From positions 1 through 44,218 of the forward strand of contig CANRFM010000018.1 of the NCBI GenBank assembly GCA_947629905.1: DNA of 44,218 nucleotides, in the 5' to 3' direction. The notes beneath the pieces were generated by a model. It had not been told where the DNA came from, made no database searches, and saw only the letters and a program-made list of their open reading frames with translations. The position numbers and the translations under genes were made by a program. The stretch is from an uncultured Clostridia bacterium (GTDB lineage Bacteria > Bacillota > Clostridia > Oscillospirales > Ruminococcaceae). Below, one piece after another: positions 35,685 through 42,878 of this stretch (position 1 is its first letter; each line of letters opens with the position of its first letter).

Positions 35685-37073
35685 ATGAATATCCGAAAAT
35701 TCAAAAAACCCTTTGCGGTAGGGTTGTCTGTACTGTTTCTGACAGGCGTGCCGTTTTCTTATGTGGAAGCGGAGGATGGCACAGAAGCGGTTTCAGAGGC
35801 TGTCACAGAGGAAATGACCGAAGCTGCAACAGAAGCACCGCTGAGTTCGGTGACGGTCGTACATACCGCAGAAATTACGGATACAGACTACGAACCGACA
35901 GACTGGTGGAAAGCAGGACTGGATGAGTATGACGATCTTTCTCTTGTCAGCTATGAATCCATGAAACGTTCTGCTACGGGAGAGAGTGAATTTTTAGCCG
36001 AGGGCAGAGATGATTCTATCGTCTCTAATTCTCCCACACAATCCGCAGTCGGTTCGACAGAGAATGGTACTTTTGCTTTCACCAGCTACGGGTGGGGGCA
36101 TTGTGTCGGGTTAAGCCAGAATGGTGCTAATTTCTATGCAAAGTATGCGGGTTGGAATTACCGGGACATTTTGTTCCATTACTATCCGGGTACTTCGTTG
36201 ATCAATACCGGCACGGCTGAAAGCGAGATCGTAACCGTGCAGGGTGTTCCGGGGAATGTGCTCCAGCAGGTTGCAGAAATTGTCAATATGGAGATCGGTC
36301 CGTCCTTTGAGGTGGAATGCATCAAGGCACAGGCTGTTGCAATTTATACCTACATGAAGTATCATGACAATGATGCACATGACCTGAAAGGCAAGCCCAA
36401 TCCACCGCAGAGTCTGATCGATGCGTGCGCTTCGGTTCTGGGTGAGGCGCTTGTGTACAATAATGAATTCTGCCTGACGATGTTCTACGCATCGTGCGGC
36501 GGTATCACGGCAAATTGTTACGATGTATTCTCCGCAGATCTGCCCTATTTGAGAAGTGTTGCCAGTGAATATGATTCACAGTATGATCCTCACTGGGGAG
36601 ATGTGACCTATTATACCATTGATGAGGTTCGCAGCAGGATCCAAGGGGCTTATGGAATCACGCTTTCCGCTGATCCCAATAACTGGATCCAGATCGTGGA
36701 AGGCAATGGCGGTTATGTCAACCGTGTTGTCATAGACGGACAGCTCACCGTTCGTGGTAATGCATTCCGCTCTGTTATGGGGTTGAAATCTCCGAAATTT
36801 ACATACATTTGCAATGTCAATCAACCGGCTGCACCGGCTAATCCCGATGGTGCTGCTGAACTGCCGGAAGAAACACCGGACACAACACCTTCACAGCCGG
36901 CAGAAACGCCGTCACAGCCTTATACACCGCCGGAAGCACCGGTTCAGCCAAGCACACCGGAAAGTGTACCAAGTGTACCATCGGACACGCCGCTTGCGCC
37001 GCCGCCAATGCCTTCGCAGGGAAGTGGAGCTTCTGATTTGACGGCACCTCCGCTGGATTCTATCCTTACATGA
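35685..37073 (+). CDS. Secreted SpoIID/LytB-like protein with permuted domain order
   Basis: 462 residues from the ATG at 35685 (GGATGGAG upstream). Signal peptide about 1-29 (KK, hydrophobic core, cut near VEA-EDG). Then an E/T-rich stretch (30-130); YGWGHCVGLSQNGANFYAK at 135-153 followed by ILFHYYPGTSL; then the SpoIID core with NMEIGPSFEVECIKAQAVAIYTY (about 200-222, the glutamate in MEIGP corresponds to the lytic transglycosylase residue), FYASCGGITANCYDVF (about 267), LPYLRSVASEYDS, and RGNAFRSVMGLKSP. A Pro/Thr/Ser-rich tail (about 380-462) ends the protein. In ordinary SpoIID the GxGHGVGMSQxGA...HYYPG part comes last; here it comes first. Likely a peptidoglycan-cleaving enzyme outside the membrane. 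Confidence 0.85.
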   Translation: MNIRKFKKPFAVGLSVLFLTGVPFSYVEAEDGTEAVSEAVTEEMTEAATEAPLSSVTVVHTAEITDTDYEPTDWWKAGLDEYDDLSLVSYESMKRSATGESEFLAEGRDDSIVSNSPTQSAVGSTENGTFAFTSYGWGHCVGLSQNGANFYAKYAGWNYRDILFHYYPGTSLINTGTAESEIVTVQGVPGNVLQQVAEIVNMEIGPSFEVECIKAQAVAIYTYMKYHDNDAHDLKGKPNPPQSLIDACASVLGEALVYNNEFCLTMFYASCGGITANCYDVFSADLPYLRSVASEYDSQYDPHWGDVTYYTIDEVRSRIQGAYGITLSADPNNWIQIVEGNGGYVNRVVIDGQLTVRGNAFRSVMGLKSPKFTYICNVNQPAAPANPDGAAELPEETPDTTPSQPAETPSQPYTPPEAPVQPSTPESVPSVPSDTPLAPPPMPSQGSGASDLTAPPLDSILT

Positions 37074-37079
37074 TATTTT

Positions 37080-37112
37080 ACGCACGGCAGCAACGCCGTG
37101 CGTTTTCTTTTG
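37080..37112 (+). terminator. Intrinsic terminator after the SpoIID-like gene
   Basis: ACGCACGGC (37080-37088) pairs perfectly with GCCGTGCGT (37095-37103) around AGCAAC, followed by TTTTCTTTTG. It ends the sortase/SpoIID transcript. Confidence 0.9.
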
Positions 37113-37134
37113 CAGGGGAGTTATAACATAAAGC

Positions 37135-37158
37135 TGCACAAAACACAAATTTTGTGCA
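37135..37158. repeat. Inverted repeat between converging units
   Basis: TGCACAAAA (37135-37143) and TTTTGTGCA (37150-37158) are exact inverted repeats around CACAAA. It lies between two terminators pointing towards each other, away from any start codon, so it may be a third stop element or a protein-binding site. Confidence 0.5.
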
Positions 37159-37203
37159 ATTAAGTGCTATGAAAGAGTAGGGAACTATGTCCTGTGAAAA
37201 TAC

Positions 37204-37237
37204 AAAGCCTCACCCAGTAAAAACCGGGCGAGGCTTT
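37204..37237 (-). terminator. Intrinsic terminator of cotJABC
   Basis: Read on the minus strand, AAAGCCTCGCCC pairs with GGGTGAGGCTTT over 12 bp (one G-U) around GGTTTTTACT, followed by a T-rich run (TTTGTATTTTC). It begins 12 bases after the cotJC stop. Confidence 0.85.
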
Positions 37238-37248
37238 TGGCGCATGAA

Positions 37249-37872
37249 TTACTTTTTACATCCTCTCCTGCCGCAATTCTTGTCAAACGACGGGTTGCAG
37301 GCGTAGAAATTCCGAGCATCCAGCCGATCCTGTACCATGCGGGTCGCTTCACCGAAACGCTGGAAATGCACGACCTCACGCTCACGCAGATAGCGAATCG
37401 GGTCAATGACATCCGGGTCATCTGCAAGGCGCAGAATGTTGTCATAGGTGGCACGTGCTTTTTGTTCCGCAGCCATATCTTCCGTCAGGTCGGCGAATGC
37501 ATCGCCCTTGGTCTGGAAATAAGCTGCTGTAAACGGCACACCGACTGCTGAAGCCGGGTAAATACCTGACGTGTGATCTACAAAGTATTTGTCAAATCCG
37601 CTTTTTTTCATTTCCTCCGGCTTCAGGTTACGAGTCAGCTGGTAGATAATGGCAGAGATCATCTCCATATGCGCCAGTTCCTCTGTACCAATGTCCGTCA
37701 GAAGTCCCTTGATCTTATCTGTCGGCATGGAATACCGCTGATTCAGATAACGGAGAGAAGCCGTCAGTTCACCATCTGGTCCGCCAAGCTGACTCATGAT
37801 GACCTGTGCCATCTGCGGGTCGGGATTCTTGATATTGACAGGATATTGCAGCTTTTTCTCATAGCTCCACAT
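37249..37872 (-). CDS. cotJC: Spore coat manganese catalase CotJC
   Basis: Manganese-catalase-family protein of the inner spore coat. 207 residues: WSYEKKLQYPVNIKNPDP at the start; ferritin-like helices carrying the metal ligands in DGELTASLRYLNQRY, TDIGTEELAHMEMISAIIYQL (E and H ligands), and REREVVHFQRFGEA. A short cysteine-containing tail (NPSFDKNCGRRGCKK) closes it. It has a GGGAGG site 10 bases upstream and starts 2 bases after cotJB ends. Peroxide-degrading activity is expected from the family and retained ligands but is not proven for CotJC generally. Confidence 0.95.
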   Translation of the reverse strand: MWSYEKKLQYPVNIKNPDPQMAQVIMSQLGGPDGELTASLRYLNQRYSMPTDKIKGLLTDIGTEELAHMEMISAIIYQLTRNLKPEEMKKSGFDKYFVDHTSGIYPASAVGVPFTAAYFQTKGDAFADLTEDMAAEQKARATYDNILRLADDPDVIDPIRYLREREVVHFQRFGEATRMVQDRLDARNFYACNPSFDKNCGRRGCKK

Positions 37873-37874
37873 AT

Positions 37875-38129
37875 TCAGTTAGCCTCCCTTTCCCATGGAT
37901 AGGGTCCGTTGCCCCAGTTCCACTTCTTTTCTGCATCGCTTTGCAGTGCCTGTATCGGACCGTAATTCTTCACATACTCACTGACTGCTTCCTCACGCTT
38001 ATCCCGGTATTTCCGGAACAAGCGCATACCTTCAGTGCAATGCGGATGTGTGTCAAGATACAGCATCAGATCATAAAGCGCAAAGTCGTACTTCTGGATC
38101 ATCTGCATCAGATCTTTACGGCTTTTCAT
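37875..38129 (-). CDS. cotJB: Spore coat protein CotJB
   Basis: 84 residues, the normal CotJB size. Recognisable pattern: LMQMIQKYDFALYDLMLYLDTHPHC, then a charged helix (RKYRDKREEAVSEYVKNYGPI) and the C-terminal WNWGNGPYPWE, rich in tryptophan and proline as in the family. It overlaps the cotJA stop by 4 bases (ATGA) and precedes cotJC, the conserved cotJA-cotJB-cotJC order. It is needed with the other CotJ proteins for coat assembly. Confidence 0.95.
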   Translation of the reverse strand: MKSRKDLMQMIQKYDFALYDLMLYLDTHPHCTEGMRLFRKYRDKREEAVSEYVKNYGPIQALQSDAEKKWNWGNGPYPWEREAN

Positions 38130-38380
38130 TTTGTGCAGCCACCTCCTACGCTATCCGGTGCAAAGGGCAGATCCAGTACAGGAAACATTGTCCCGTTTTG
38201 AAAGCCCTTTTCTGAGCTGTACACCTCGCCCCACTGTTGGAACGGCACATATGCCATTCCGGGTGGGGTCACTGCCGGAAACACGCTTGTCGGTTTCGTG
38301 TCCTCTGCCGACTGCATGGTTCCGGGCATCATCGAGGTTCCCAGCGCCTGCGCCATCTCCTCAAATGCATGAAGCTCCAT
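38126..38380 (-). CDS. cotJA: Spore coat protein CotJA
   Basis: 84 residues. The CotJA core is AYVPFQQWGEVYSSEKGFQNGTMFPVLDLPF (shown as its parts: YVPFQxW, Y...G, GTxFPxLDxPF). The N-terminal ~40 residues are variable and methionine-rich. An in-frame TAG sits two codons before the ATG at 38380, so translation cannot start further up; internal ATGs at codons 9, 16 and 17 remain possible. The obvious ribosome site lies about 32 bases upstream with a hairpin between it and the ATG (see the leader entry). cotJ operons are made in the mother cell under sigma-E in Bacillus; I could not place a convincing sigma-E box here. Confidence 0.88.
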   Translation of the reverse strand: MELHAFEEMAQALGTSMMPGTMQSAEDTKPTSVFPAVTPPGMAYVPFQQWGEVYSSEKGFQNGTMFPVLDLPFAPDSVGGGCTK

Positions 38381-38420
38381 ACTCTATACTGTCGCCCGTC
38401 TTACGGCGGGCGCTCCTTTC
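38381..38420 (-). promoter_or_regulatory. cotJA leader with structured ribosome-site spacer
   Basis: On the minus strand GAAAGGAG (38413-38420) is followed by CGCCCG...CGGGCG (38393-38412, six perfect pairs) and then 12 bases to the cotJA ATG. With the hairpin folded, the ribosome site comes to a workable distance from the start; unfolded, it is about 32 bases away, too far. Confidence 0.5.
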
Positions 38421-38582
38421 CATGATTCGCATATTGCTATGCGTACTACACAATATGCCTGTGGTTTTATTTTGGTGCATACACGCAGCGTGATATTTAT
38501 GTCATAATAGGATATAACTGGAAATTGTTGATCTACTTTTATGGAAATTGTTACCTATTTTCAGGAAATTTACCGAAAAGTC

Positions 38583-38611
38583 TTGACAAAGTTTGTAAGG
38601 TATGCTATAAT
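38583..38611 (+). promoter_or_regulatory. Strong promoter of the GH25-dockerin gene
   Basis: Perfect TTGACA (38583-38588) and perfect TATAAT (38606-38611), 17 bases apart, with TGC before the -10 (extended -10). The predicted start is near 38617, so the leader to the ATG at 38784 is about 167 bases. That leader is A/T-rich and contains an extra AAAGGAG (38742-38748) with no good start codon after it; I recognise no riboswitch in it. The 38421-38582 stretch holds no gene that I can support. Confidence 0.88.
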
Positions 38612-38783
38612 TATCATGTAGTAGAATGAAATTTGTGTGAATTGTTATGAAGATAGATGACTGCTTTGATCGAGTTTCATGTATCATTTATTTCATCAAT
38701 TCAGTACAGCCGGACAAATAGATACGGTGTGTACACAACAGAAAGGAGCTCGCCGCATTATTTTAAGAAAGGAAGCTTCTGTC

Positions 38784-40307
38784 ATGATATGTAACAAAAA
38801 AAGCAGATGCAGCCGTCTGTTTGCTTCGATTGGTGCCGTACTACTCGCCTCTCAGTGCATGACAGTATGTCTGCCTGCACTTGCAGCTGAAACGAAAGAG
38901 GAGCAAATTCAGGCGATTTATGACCAGTACAAGTTGGAAGACCCGGAACGATTTCATGAAAATTCTAAACTTGCACTTTCTGAGGAGGGTGAATCGGAAA
39001 GTCAGGATGTTGAACATGATGAACGGTTCGATGATTTTGTGAGGATCCGGTGTATTGATGTTTCCAAATTTCAGGGTGACATTGACTGGGAAGCTGTTGC
39101 TGCTGATGGTGTTTCACAGGTGATCGTTCGTGCTGGATACCGTGGATATGGTTCAACAGGTGCATTGGTGCAGGATCCAAAGCTGGCAGAGAATTTAGAA
39201 GGTGCAGCTAATGCCGGACTTGAGGTCGGGGTATATTTCTATACACAGGCGATCACAGAGGAAGAAGCCATTGAAGAAGCCGATTTTGTGCTTTCTATTC
39301 TGGAGGGTTTTCCCCTTTCCCTGCCGGTTTATTATGATATTGAGAATGTCGATTATGCCAAGGGGCGTATGGACAATGCAGGATTAACAACGGAAGATTT
39401 TACTGCACATTGCGATGTGTTCTGCTCCACGATTGAAGCTGGCGGATATGATGCTGGTGTTTATGCCAATAAGAACTGGCTGACCAATCACCTGAATTCT
39501 GAGGAACTTGCTGAAAAATATCATATCTGGCTGGCAGAATACAAAAACAAGGCTACCTATACCGGTGAATATCAGATGTGGCAATATTCAAGTAAAGGTA
39601 AGGTGGATGGTATTTCTGGAAATGTGGATATGAATGTAAATTATTCAAGAAAAGTTACTTATGCGGCTAATGGTCTGACACTTGCCCAAATCGGAGATAC
39701 TTCTGTACCGGTCATGTCAGGGGAAGGAACGATCAGTTATCGCTCTTCTGATCCTTTGGTTGCAACTGTCAGCAAAGACGGAGAAATTACAGCTGTTGGT
39801 ATGGGTACAGCTCGGATCTCTGCTGTTTCCAGTAATGGATCCAGTGATTCTATAGAGATTACTGTATTGTCAAAAAACAAAGTGGTAATGAATTATTCAA
39901 CCATGATTTTCACACATTTGGGTGATACTGAAGTGTTGAAAGCAGATAGGGATGTGATTTGGACATCCTCTGATACACAGGTCATCAATATCGGAGAGGA
40001 TGGCACTGTAAAAGCAGTCGGCTATGGAACAGCTGACCTGATTGCAGAAGATGCTGAGGGAAACAAAGGCATTTGTAATGTAATTGTGCTGGAAAATGTG
40101 CCGGAATTGGGTGATGTAAATTTTGATGGGGTTCTGGATATTTCTGATGCTTCCTCTATACTCACTTATATTGCGAACGAACTGATTGGTTCAAAGGTGA
40201 ATTTGACACAGTCGCATTATGCGATTTATGATTATAATCTTGATGGAAATATAGATTCTGCTGATGTTTCACAAATTCTTACCTATTGCGCAGAAAAAAT
40301 GTTCTGA
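38784..40307 (+). CDS. Secreted GH25 lysozyme with two Big2 domains and a dockerin
   Basis: 507 residues from the ATG at 38784 (AAAGGAAG 9 bases upstream). Signal peptide about 1-36 (KKSRC, hydrophobic core, ALAAET). GH25 muramidase domain about 86-290: RCIDVSKFQGDIDWEAV, IVRAGYRGYG, the catalytic YYDIEN (near 185), WLAEYKN and MWQYSSKGKVDGISGNVDMN. Two Big2-type domains follow, about 293-362 and 363-437 (SSDPLVATVSKDGEITAVGMGTA; SSDTQVINIGEDGTVKAVGYGTA). A type I dockerin fills about 443-507, with two calcium loops, DVNFDGVLDISD and DYNLDGNIDSAD. It probably hydrolyses peptidoglycan while docked to a cohesin scaffold, or at the cell's own wall. Confidence 0.94.
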   Translation: MICNKKSRCSRLFASIGAVLLASQCMTVCLPALAAETKEEQIQAIYDQYKLEDPERFHENSKLALSEEGESESQDVEHDERFDDFVRIRCIDVSKFQGDIDWEAVAADGVSQVIVRAGYRGYGSTGALVQDPKLAENLEGAANAGLEVGVYFYTQAITEEEAIEEADFVLSILEGFPLSLPVYYDIENVDYAKGRMDNAGLTTEDFTAHCDVFCSTIEAGGYDAGVYANKNWLTNHLNSEELAEKYHIWLAEYKNKATYTGEYQMWQYSSKGKVDGISGNVDMNVNYSRKVTYAANGLTLAQIGDTSVPVMSGEGTISYRSSDPLVATVSKDGEITAVGMGTARISAVSSNGSSDSIEITVLSKNKVVMNYSTMIFTHLGDTEVLKADRDVIWTSSDTQVINIGEDGTVKAVGYGTADLIAEDAEGNKGICNVIVLENVPELGDVNFDGVLDISDASSILTYIANELIGSKVNLTQSHYAIYDYNLDGNIDSADVSQILTYCAEKMF

Positions 40308-40315
40308 TGTTTTTG

Positions 40316-40345
40316 AAAGCCGGACTGCTTGTCCGGCTTTCTACT
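40316..40345 (+). terminator. Hairpin terminator after the GH25 gene
   Basis: AAAGCCGGAC (40316-40325) pairs perfectly with GTCCGGCTTT (40331-40340) around TGCTT; the T run is the 3' end of the stem plus CTACT. It starts 8 bases after the stop. Confidence 0.8.
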
Positions 40346-40401
40346 GTCCCCTGCCCTATCCATTGAAATATGAAAATTTAGAAATATTTTCATTTTAGGG
40401 G

Positions 40402-40430
40402 TTGATTTTTTCTTTCAATTATGGTATAAT
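40402..40430 (+). promoter_or_regulatory. Promoter of the tRNA-Ser gene
   Basis: TTGATT (40402-40407) and TATAAT (40425-40430) with a 17-base spacer; a second TATAAT follows at 40433-40438. It lies directly before the tRNA at 40443, so the start would be only a few bases upstream of, or inside, the mature 5' end. Confidence 0.65.
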
Positions 40431-40442
40431 GTATAATGGTAC

Positions 40443-40536
40443 GGAGATGTATCGAAGAGGTCATAACGAGAACGACTCGAAATCGTTTGATCGGTGATGA
40501 GCCGGTCCGTGGGTTCGAATCCCACCATCTCCGCCA
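40443..40536 (+). tRNA. tRNA-Ser (CGA anticodon)
   Basis: Class II tRNA. The acceptor arm GGAGATG (40443-40449) pairs perfectly with CATCTCC (40526-40532), followed by discriminator G and encoded CCA (40534-40536). The anticodon stem AACGA/TCGTT encloses the 7-base loop CTCGAAA, anticodon CGA, which reads UCG. A long variable arm follows (TGATCGG...CCGGTCC), as required for serine tRNA, then the T arm GTGGG-TTCGAAT-CCCAC. G at the discriminator position is also the serine identity base. Confidence 0.96.
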
Positions 40537-40544
40537 AAAAACAT

Positions 40545-40575
40545 AAACGCCGCTTTGCTGCGGCGTTTCTTGTTA
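40545..40575 (+). terminator. Terminator after tRNA-Ser
   Basis: AAACGCCGC (40545-40553) pairs perfectly with GCGGCGTTT (40560-40568) around TTTGCT, followed by CTTGTTAT. It separates the tRNA from the DUF3737 gene. Confidence 0.85.
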
Positions 40576-40620
40576 TACTTTCTAACTTTACAAAACAGCA
40601 TCAGAATAGGAGCATGACGA

Positions 40621-41460
40621 ATGAAAGAATTACACCAGCAATTTCTGACGGGTGAACGGGCGCTGTATATGGCTGCTGATATGCATATACAGGACTGTCT
40701 GTTCGATGACGGTGAATCCCCGCTGAAACACAGCAAAAATCTGACACTTGACAGCTGTATGTTCAAATGGAAATATCCGCTATGGTACAGCGAAAACATT
40801 TCCATGCAGCATTGCTCCGTCTTTGAAATGGGGCGTGCCGGCATCTGGTACACAAACAATATTACTGTCACGGATTGTGTATTTGAAGCACCTAAGAATT
40901 TTCGCCGCTGCAATGGCGTTGTGCTGGAGCGTGTGAGCTTTTCTAATGCGGCTGAAACACTTTGGCAATGCCGGGATATCCGAATGCAGGACGTGACTGC
41001 CAAGGGGGATTATTTTGCCATGAACTGCTCCGGGGCTGATGTGGAGGGGCTGAAACTTGTGGGTAATTATTGCTTTGATGGTGCTTCGGATATAACCATA
41101 CGTACCTCTTCCCTGCTCAGCAAGGATGCATTCTGGAACTGCGAGAATATTACAATTTATGATTCTTTTATTTCAGGTGAATATTTTGGCTGGAATTCCA
41201 GAAATATCCGGCTTGTAAATTGTACCGTTGAGAGCTTGCAGGGGTTTTGCTACATAGAAAACCTTGTCATGGAAAATTGTAAACTCCTGCACACTGATCT
41301 TGCCTTTGAGTATTCGACAGTCAATGCTGAGATCATAAGCCATATTGATAGTATAAAGAACCCCTCCGGCGGCATTATCAAGGCAAGATCCATTGGCGAG
41401 ATCATTCTTGAACCGGACAAAATCAACCCGGCTGACACAAAGATACTTTGCGAGGAATAA
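40621..41460 (+). CDS. DUF3737 beta-helix protein
   Basis: 279 residues, no signal peptide. The start QFLTGERALYMAADMHIQDCLFDDGESPLKHS, FKWKYPLWYSENI, RAGIWYTNNITVTDC and KNFRRCN are landmarks of the DUF3737 family (parts listed separately). The protein is a run of short repeats of about 20 residues ending in hydrophobic-x-NC or -DC steps (e.g. ITVTDCVF, IRLVNCTV, LVMENCKL), the pattern of a right-handed parallel beta-helix. The function of the family is not established; carbohydrate binding or processing has been guessed for the fold. It stands 3 bases before the patB-like gene and is translated with it. Confidence 0.88.
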   Translation: MKELHQQFLTGERALYMAADMHIQDCLFDDGESPLKHSKNLTLDSCMFKWKYPLWYSENISMQHCSVFEMGRAGIWYTNNITVTDCVFEAPKNFRRCNGVVLERVSFSNAAETLWQCRDIRMQDVTAKGDYFAMNCSGADVEGLKLVGNYCFDGASDITIRTSSLLSKDAFWNCENITIYDSFISGEYFGWNSRNIRLVNCTVESLQGFCYIENLVMENCKLLHTDLAFEYSTVNAEIISHIDSIKNPSGGIIKARSIGEIILEPDKINPADTKILCEE

Positions 41461-41463
41461 GCG

Positions 41464-42630
41464 ATGCAATACGATTTTGATACTGTCATTGACAGAACCA
41501 ATACCAATTCCTATAAATGGGACATTGCAGAGGGAGAGCTGCCCATGTGGGTAGCGGATATGGATTTCCGGACTGCCCCGGAGATCATCGCTGCCATTCA
41601 GGAACGGGCAGCACATGGTATTTTTGGGTATTCCACTTTACCGGATAGCTGGTATGATGCGTATATCTGCTGGTGGAAAAAACGGCATGGTGTGGTATTC
41701 CAAAAGGATCAACTCATTTTCAGCACCGGTGTTATTCCAACTATTTCAAGCTGTATCCGGAAACTGACAACACCAGCCGAAAAAATATTGCTGCTGACAC
41801 CAGTCTACAATATTTTCTACAATTGTATCTATAATAATGGGAGGAATGCACTCCCCTGCCCTCTTGTCTATGCAAACGGCAGCTACCATATTGACTGGAC
41901 TGCACTGGAGAGCGGGCTTTCTGACCCGCAGACAACGTTGATGCTGCTCTGTAATCCCCATAACCCGATCGGGAAAATCTGGGACAGAGAGACCCTTGAC
42001 CGCATAGGAACGCTTGCCTATGAGAATGGAGTGACTGTGTTGTCGGATGAGATCCACTGTGACATTACAGATCCCGGTCTGGAATATGTGCCGTTTGCTT
42101 CAGTTTCAGAGGTATGCGCACAAAATAGCATTACCTGCCTCTCCCCTACCAAAGCATTTAATCTGGCAGGTCTGCATACTTCTGCCGCCGTTGTCCCGAA
42201 TCAACAGCTTCGGCACAAGGTTTGGCGGGCATTAAATACAGATGAAGTCGCAGAACCCAATGCCTTTGCCGTGCAGGCAGCGGTCGCAGCTTTTCGCTGC
42301 GGAGCGGAATGGCTTGATGAATTACGGGAATACCTCTACAGAAATAAACAGCTTGTTAAGGCATTTCTGGAGGAACATATCCCGGAGATCCGGCTCGTTC
42401 CCTCTGAGGCGACTTACCTGTTATGGCTGGACTGTTCTGCCATATGTACAGATTCAAGGGAATTTGCAGGATTTATCCGGAAAACGACCGGTCTATATCT
42501 TTCAAACGGCGTACAGTACGGAAATGGAGAACAATTTCTCCGCCTGAACATTGCCTGTCCCGCCTCACTGCTGACAGACGGTCTGCATCGGCTGCAAAAA
42601 GCTGCAAAGACATACAACGCAATTTGCTAA
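41464..42630 (+). CDS. MalY/PatB-type cystathionine beta-lyase (aminotransferase class I/II)
   Basis: 388-residue PLP enzyme. The N-terminal YDFDTVIDRTNTNSYKWD and PMWVADMDFRTAPEI are diagnostic for the MalY/PatB group of C-S beta-lyases. CNPHNPIGKIW (near 162), VLSDEIHCDI (near 192) and the PLP lysine in SPTKAFNLAGLHTSA (near 233) are intact, and the C-terminal LRLNIACP arginine is present. Expected activity is cleavage of cystathionine or cysteine conjugates to a thiol, pyruvate and ammonia; the true substrate cannot be read from sequence. It is co-transcribed with DUF3737. The next gene has a separate promoter. Confidence 0.92.
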   Translation: MQYDFDTVIDRTNTNSYKWDIAEGELPMWVADMDFRTAPEIIAAIQERAAHGIFGYSTLPDSWYDAYICWWKKRHGVVFQKDQLIFSTGVIPTISSCIRKLTTPAEKILLLTPVYNIFYNCIYNNGRNALPCPLVYANGSYHIDWTALESGLSDPQTTLMLLCNPHNPIGKIWDRETLDRIGTLAYENGVTVLSDEIHCDITDPGLEYVPFASVSEVCAQNSITCLSPTKAFNLAGLHTSAAVVPNQQLRHKVWRALNTDEVAEPNAFAVQAAVAAFRCGAEWLDELREYLYRNKQLVKAFLEEHIPEIRLVPSEATYLLWLDCSAICTDSREFAGFIRKTTGLYLSNGVQYGNGEQFLRLNIACPASLLTDGLHRLQKAAKTYNAIC

Positions 42631-42756
42631 AAAACTAAGAATTTCAGGCTGTGAACTAATGAATGGCATCAGACAAGAATTTGACTATGGTTTAGATTAT
42701 TAAGAAATAGGGTCGAAATAGTATGCATTTTTACGAAATTGGCTTAAAATAATTTC

Positions 42757-42785
42757 TTGACAAGTCAGCACATAAGTGATATAAT
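42757..42785 (+). promoter_or_regulatory. Perfect-consensus promoter of the ATP-grasp operon
   Basis: TTGACA (42757-42762) and TATAAT (42780-42785) with a 17-base spacer, the best sigma-A promoter in the window. The start would be near 42792, only a few bases before the leader hairpin. The 42631-42756 stretch holds nothing else that I can support. Confidence 0.9.
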
Positions 42786-42794
42786 AAGATTATA

Positions 42795-42850
42795 GAAAAC
42801 AAAGCAATGGTGCTTCTCCGGCAACGGAGCAAGTGCCATTTTTTGTTTTC
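42795..42850 (+). promoter_or_regulatory. Terminator-like leader hairpin (attenuator candidate)
   Basis: The leader RNA can fold end to end: GAAAACAAA (42795-42803) with TTTGTTTTC (42842-42850), AATGG (42806-42810) with CCATT (42836-42840), then a stem with two wobbles and a bulge, closed by CTCCG-GCAA-CGGAG (42816-42830). The 3' side contains a TTTTTTGTTTT run, so this is a full intrinsic terminator, and it lies in the 5' leader between the promoter and the start codon. Unless termination is prevented, only a ~60-base RNA would be made. No alternative antiterminator strand is obvious in the short leader. Confidence 0.75.
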
Positions 42851-42878
42851 GCTATTTTGAAGGATTGGAGTGAGAAAC

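Noticed and set aside
36840-37073. Cell-wall sorting signal at the C-terminus of the SpoIID-like protein
   Set aside because: The tail is Pro/Thr/Ser-rich and ends PPLDSILT with no LPxTG/NPxTx motif, hydrophobic helix or charged end, so it is not an evident sortase substrate.
38612-38783. Riboswitch in the 167-base leader of the GH25 gene
   Set aside because: Checked by eye for c-di-GMP and other conserved riboswitch cores; none seen, and no terminator hairpin is present.
40461-41003. 180-residue minus-strand frame ending GGDGGIRTHGPAHHRSNDF
   Set aside because: This peptide is the well-known false translation of the antisense strand of a serine tRNA; the rest is a shadow of the DUF3737 gene.
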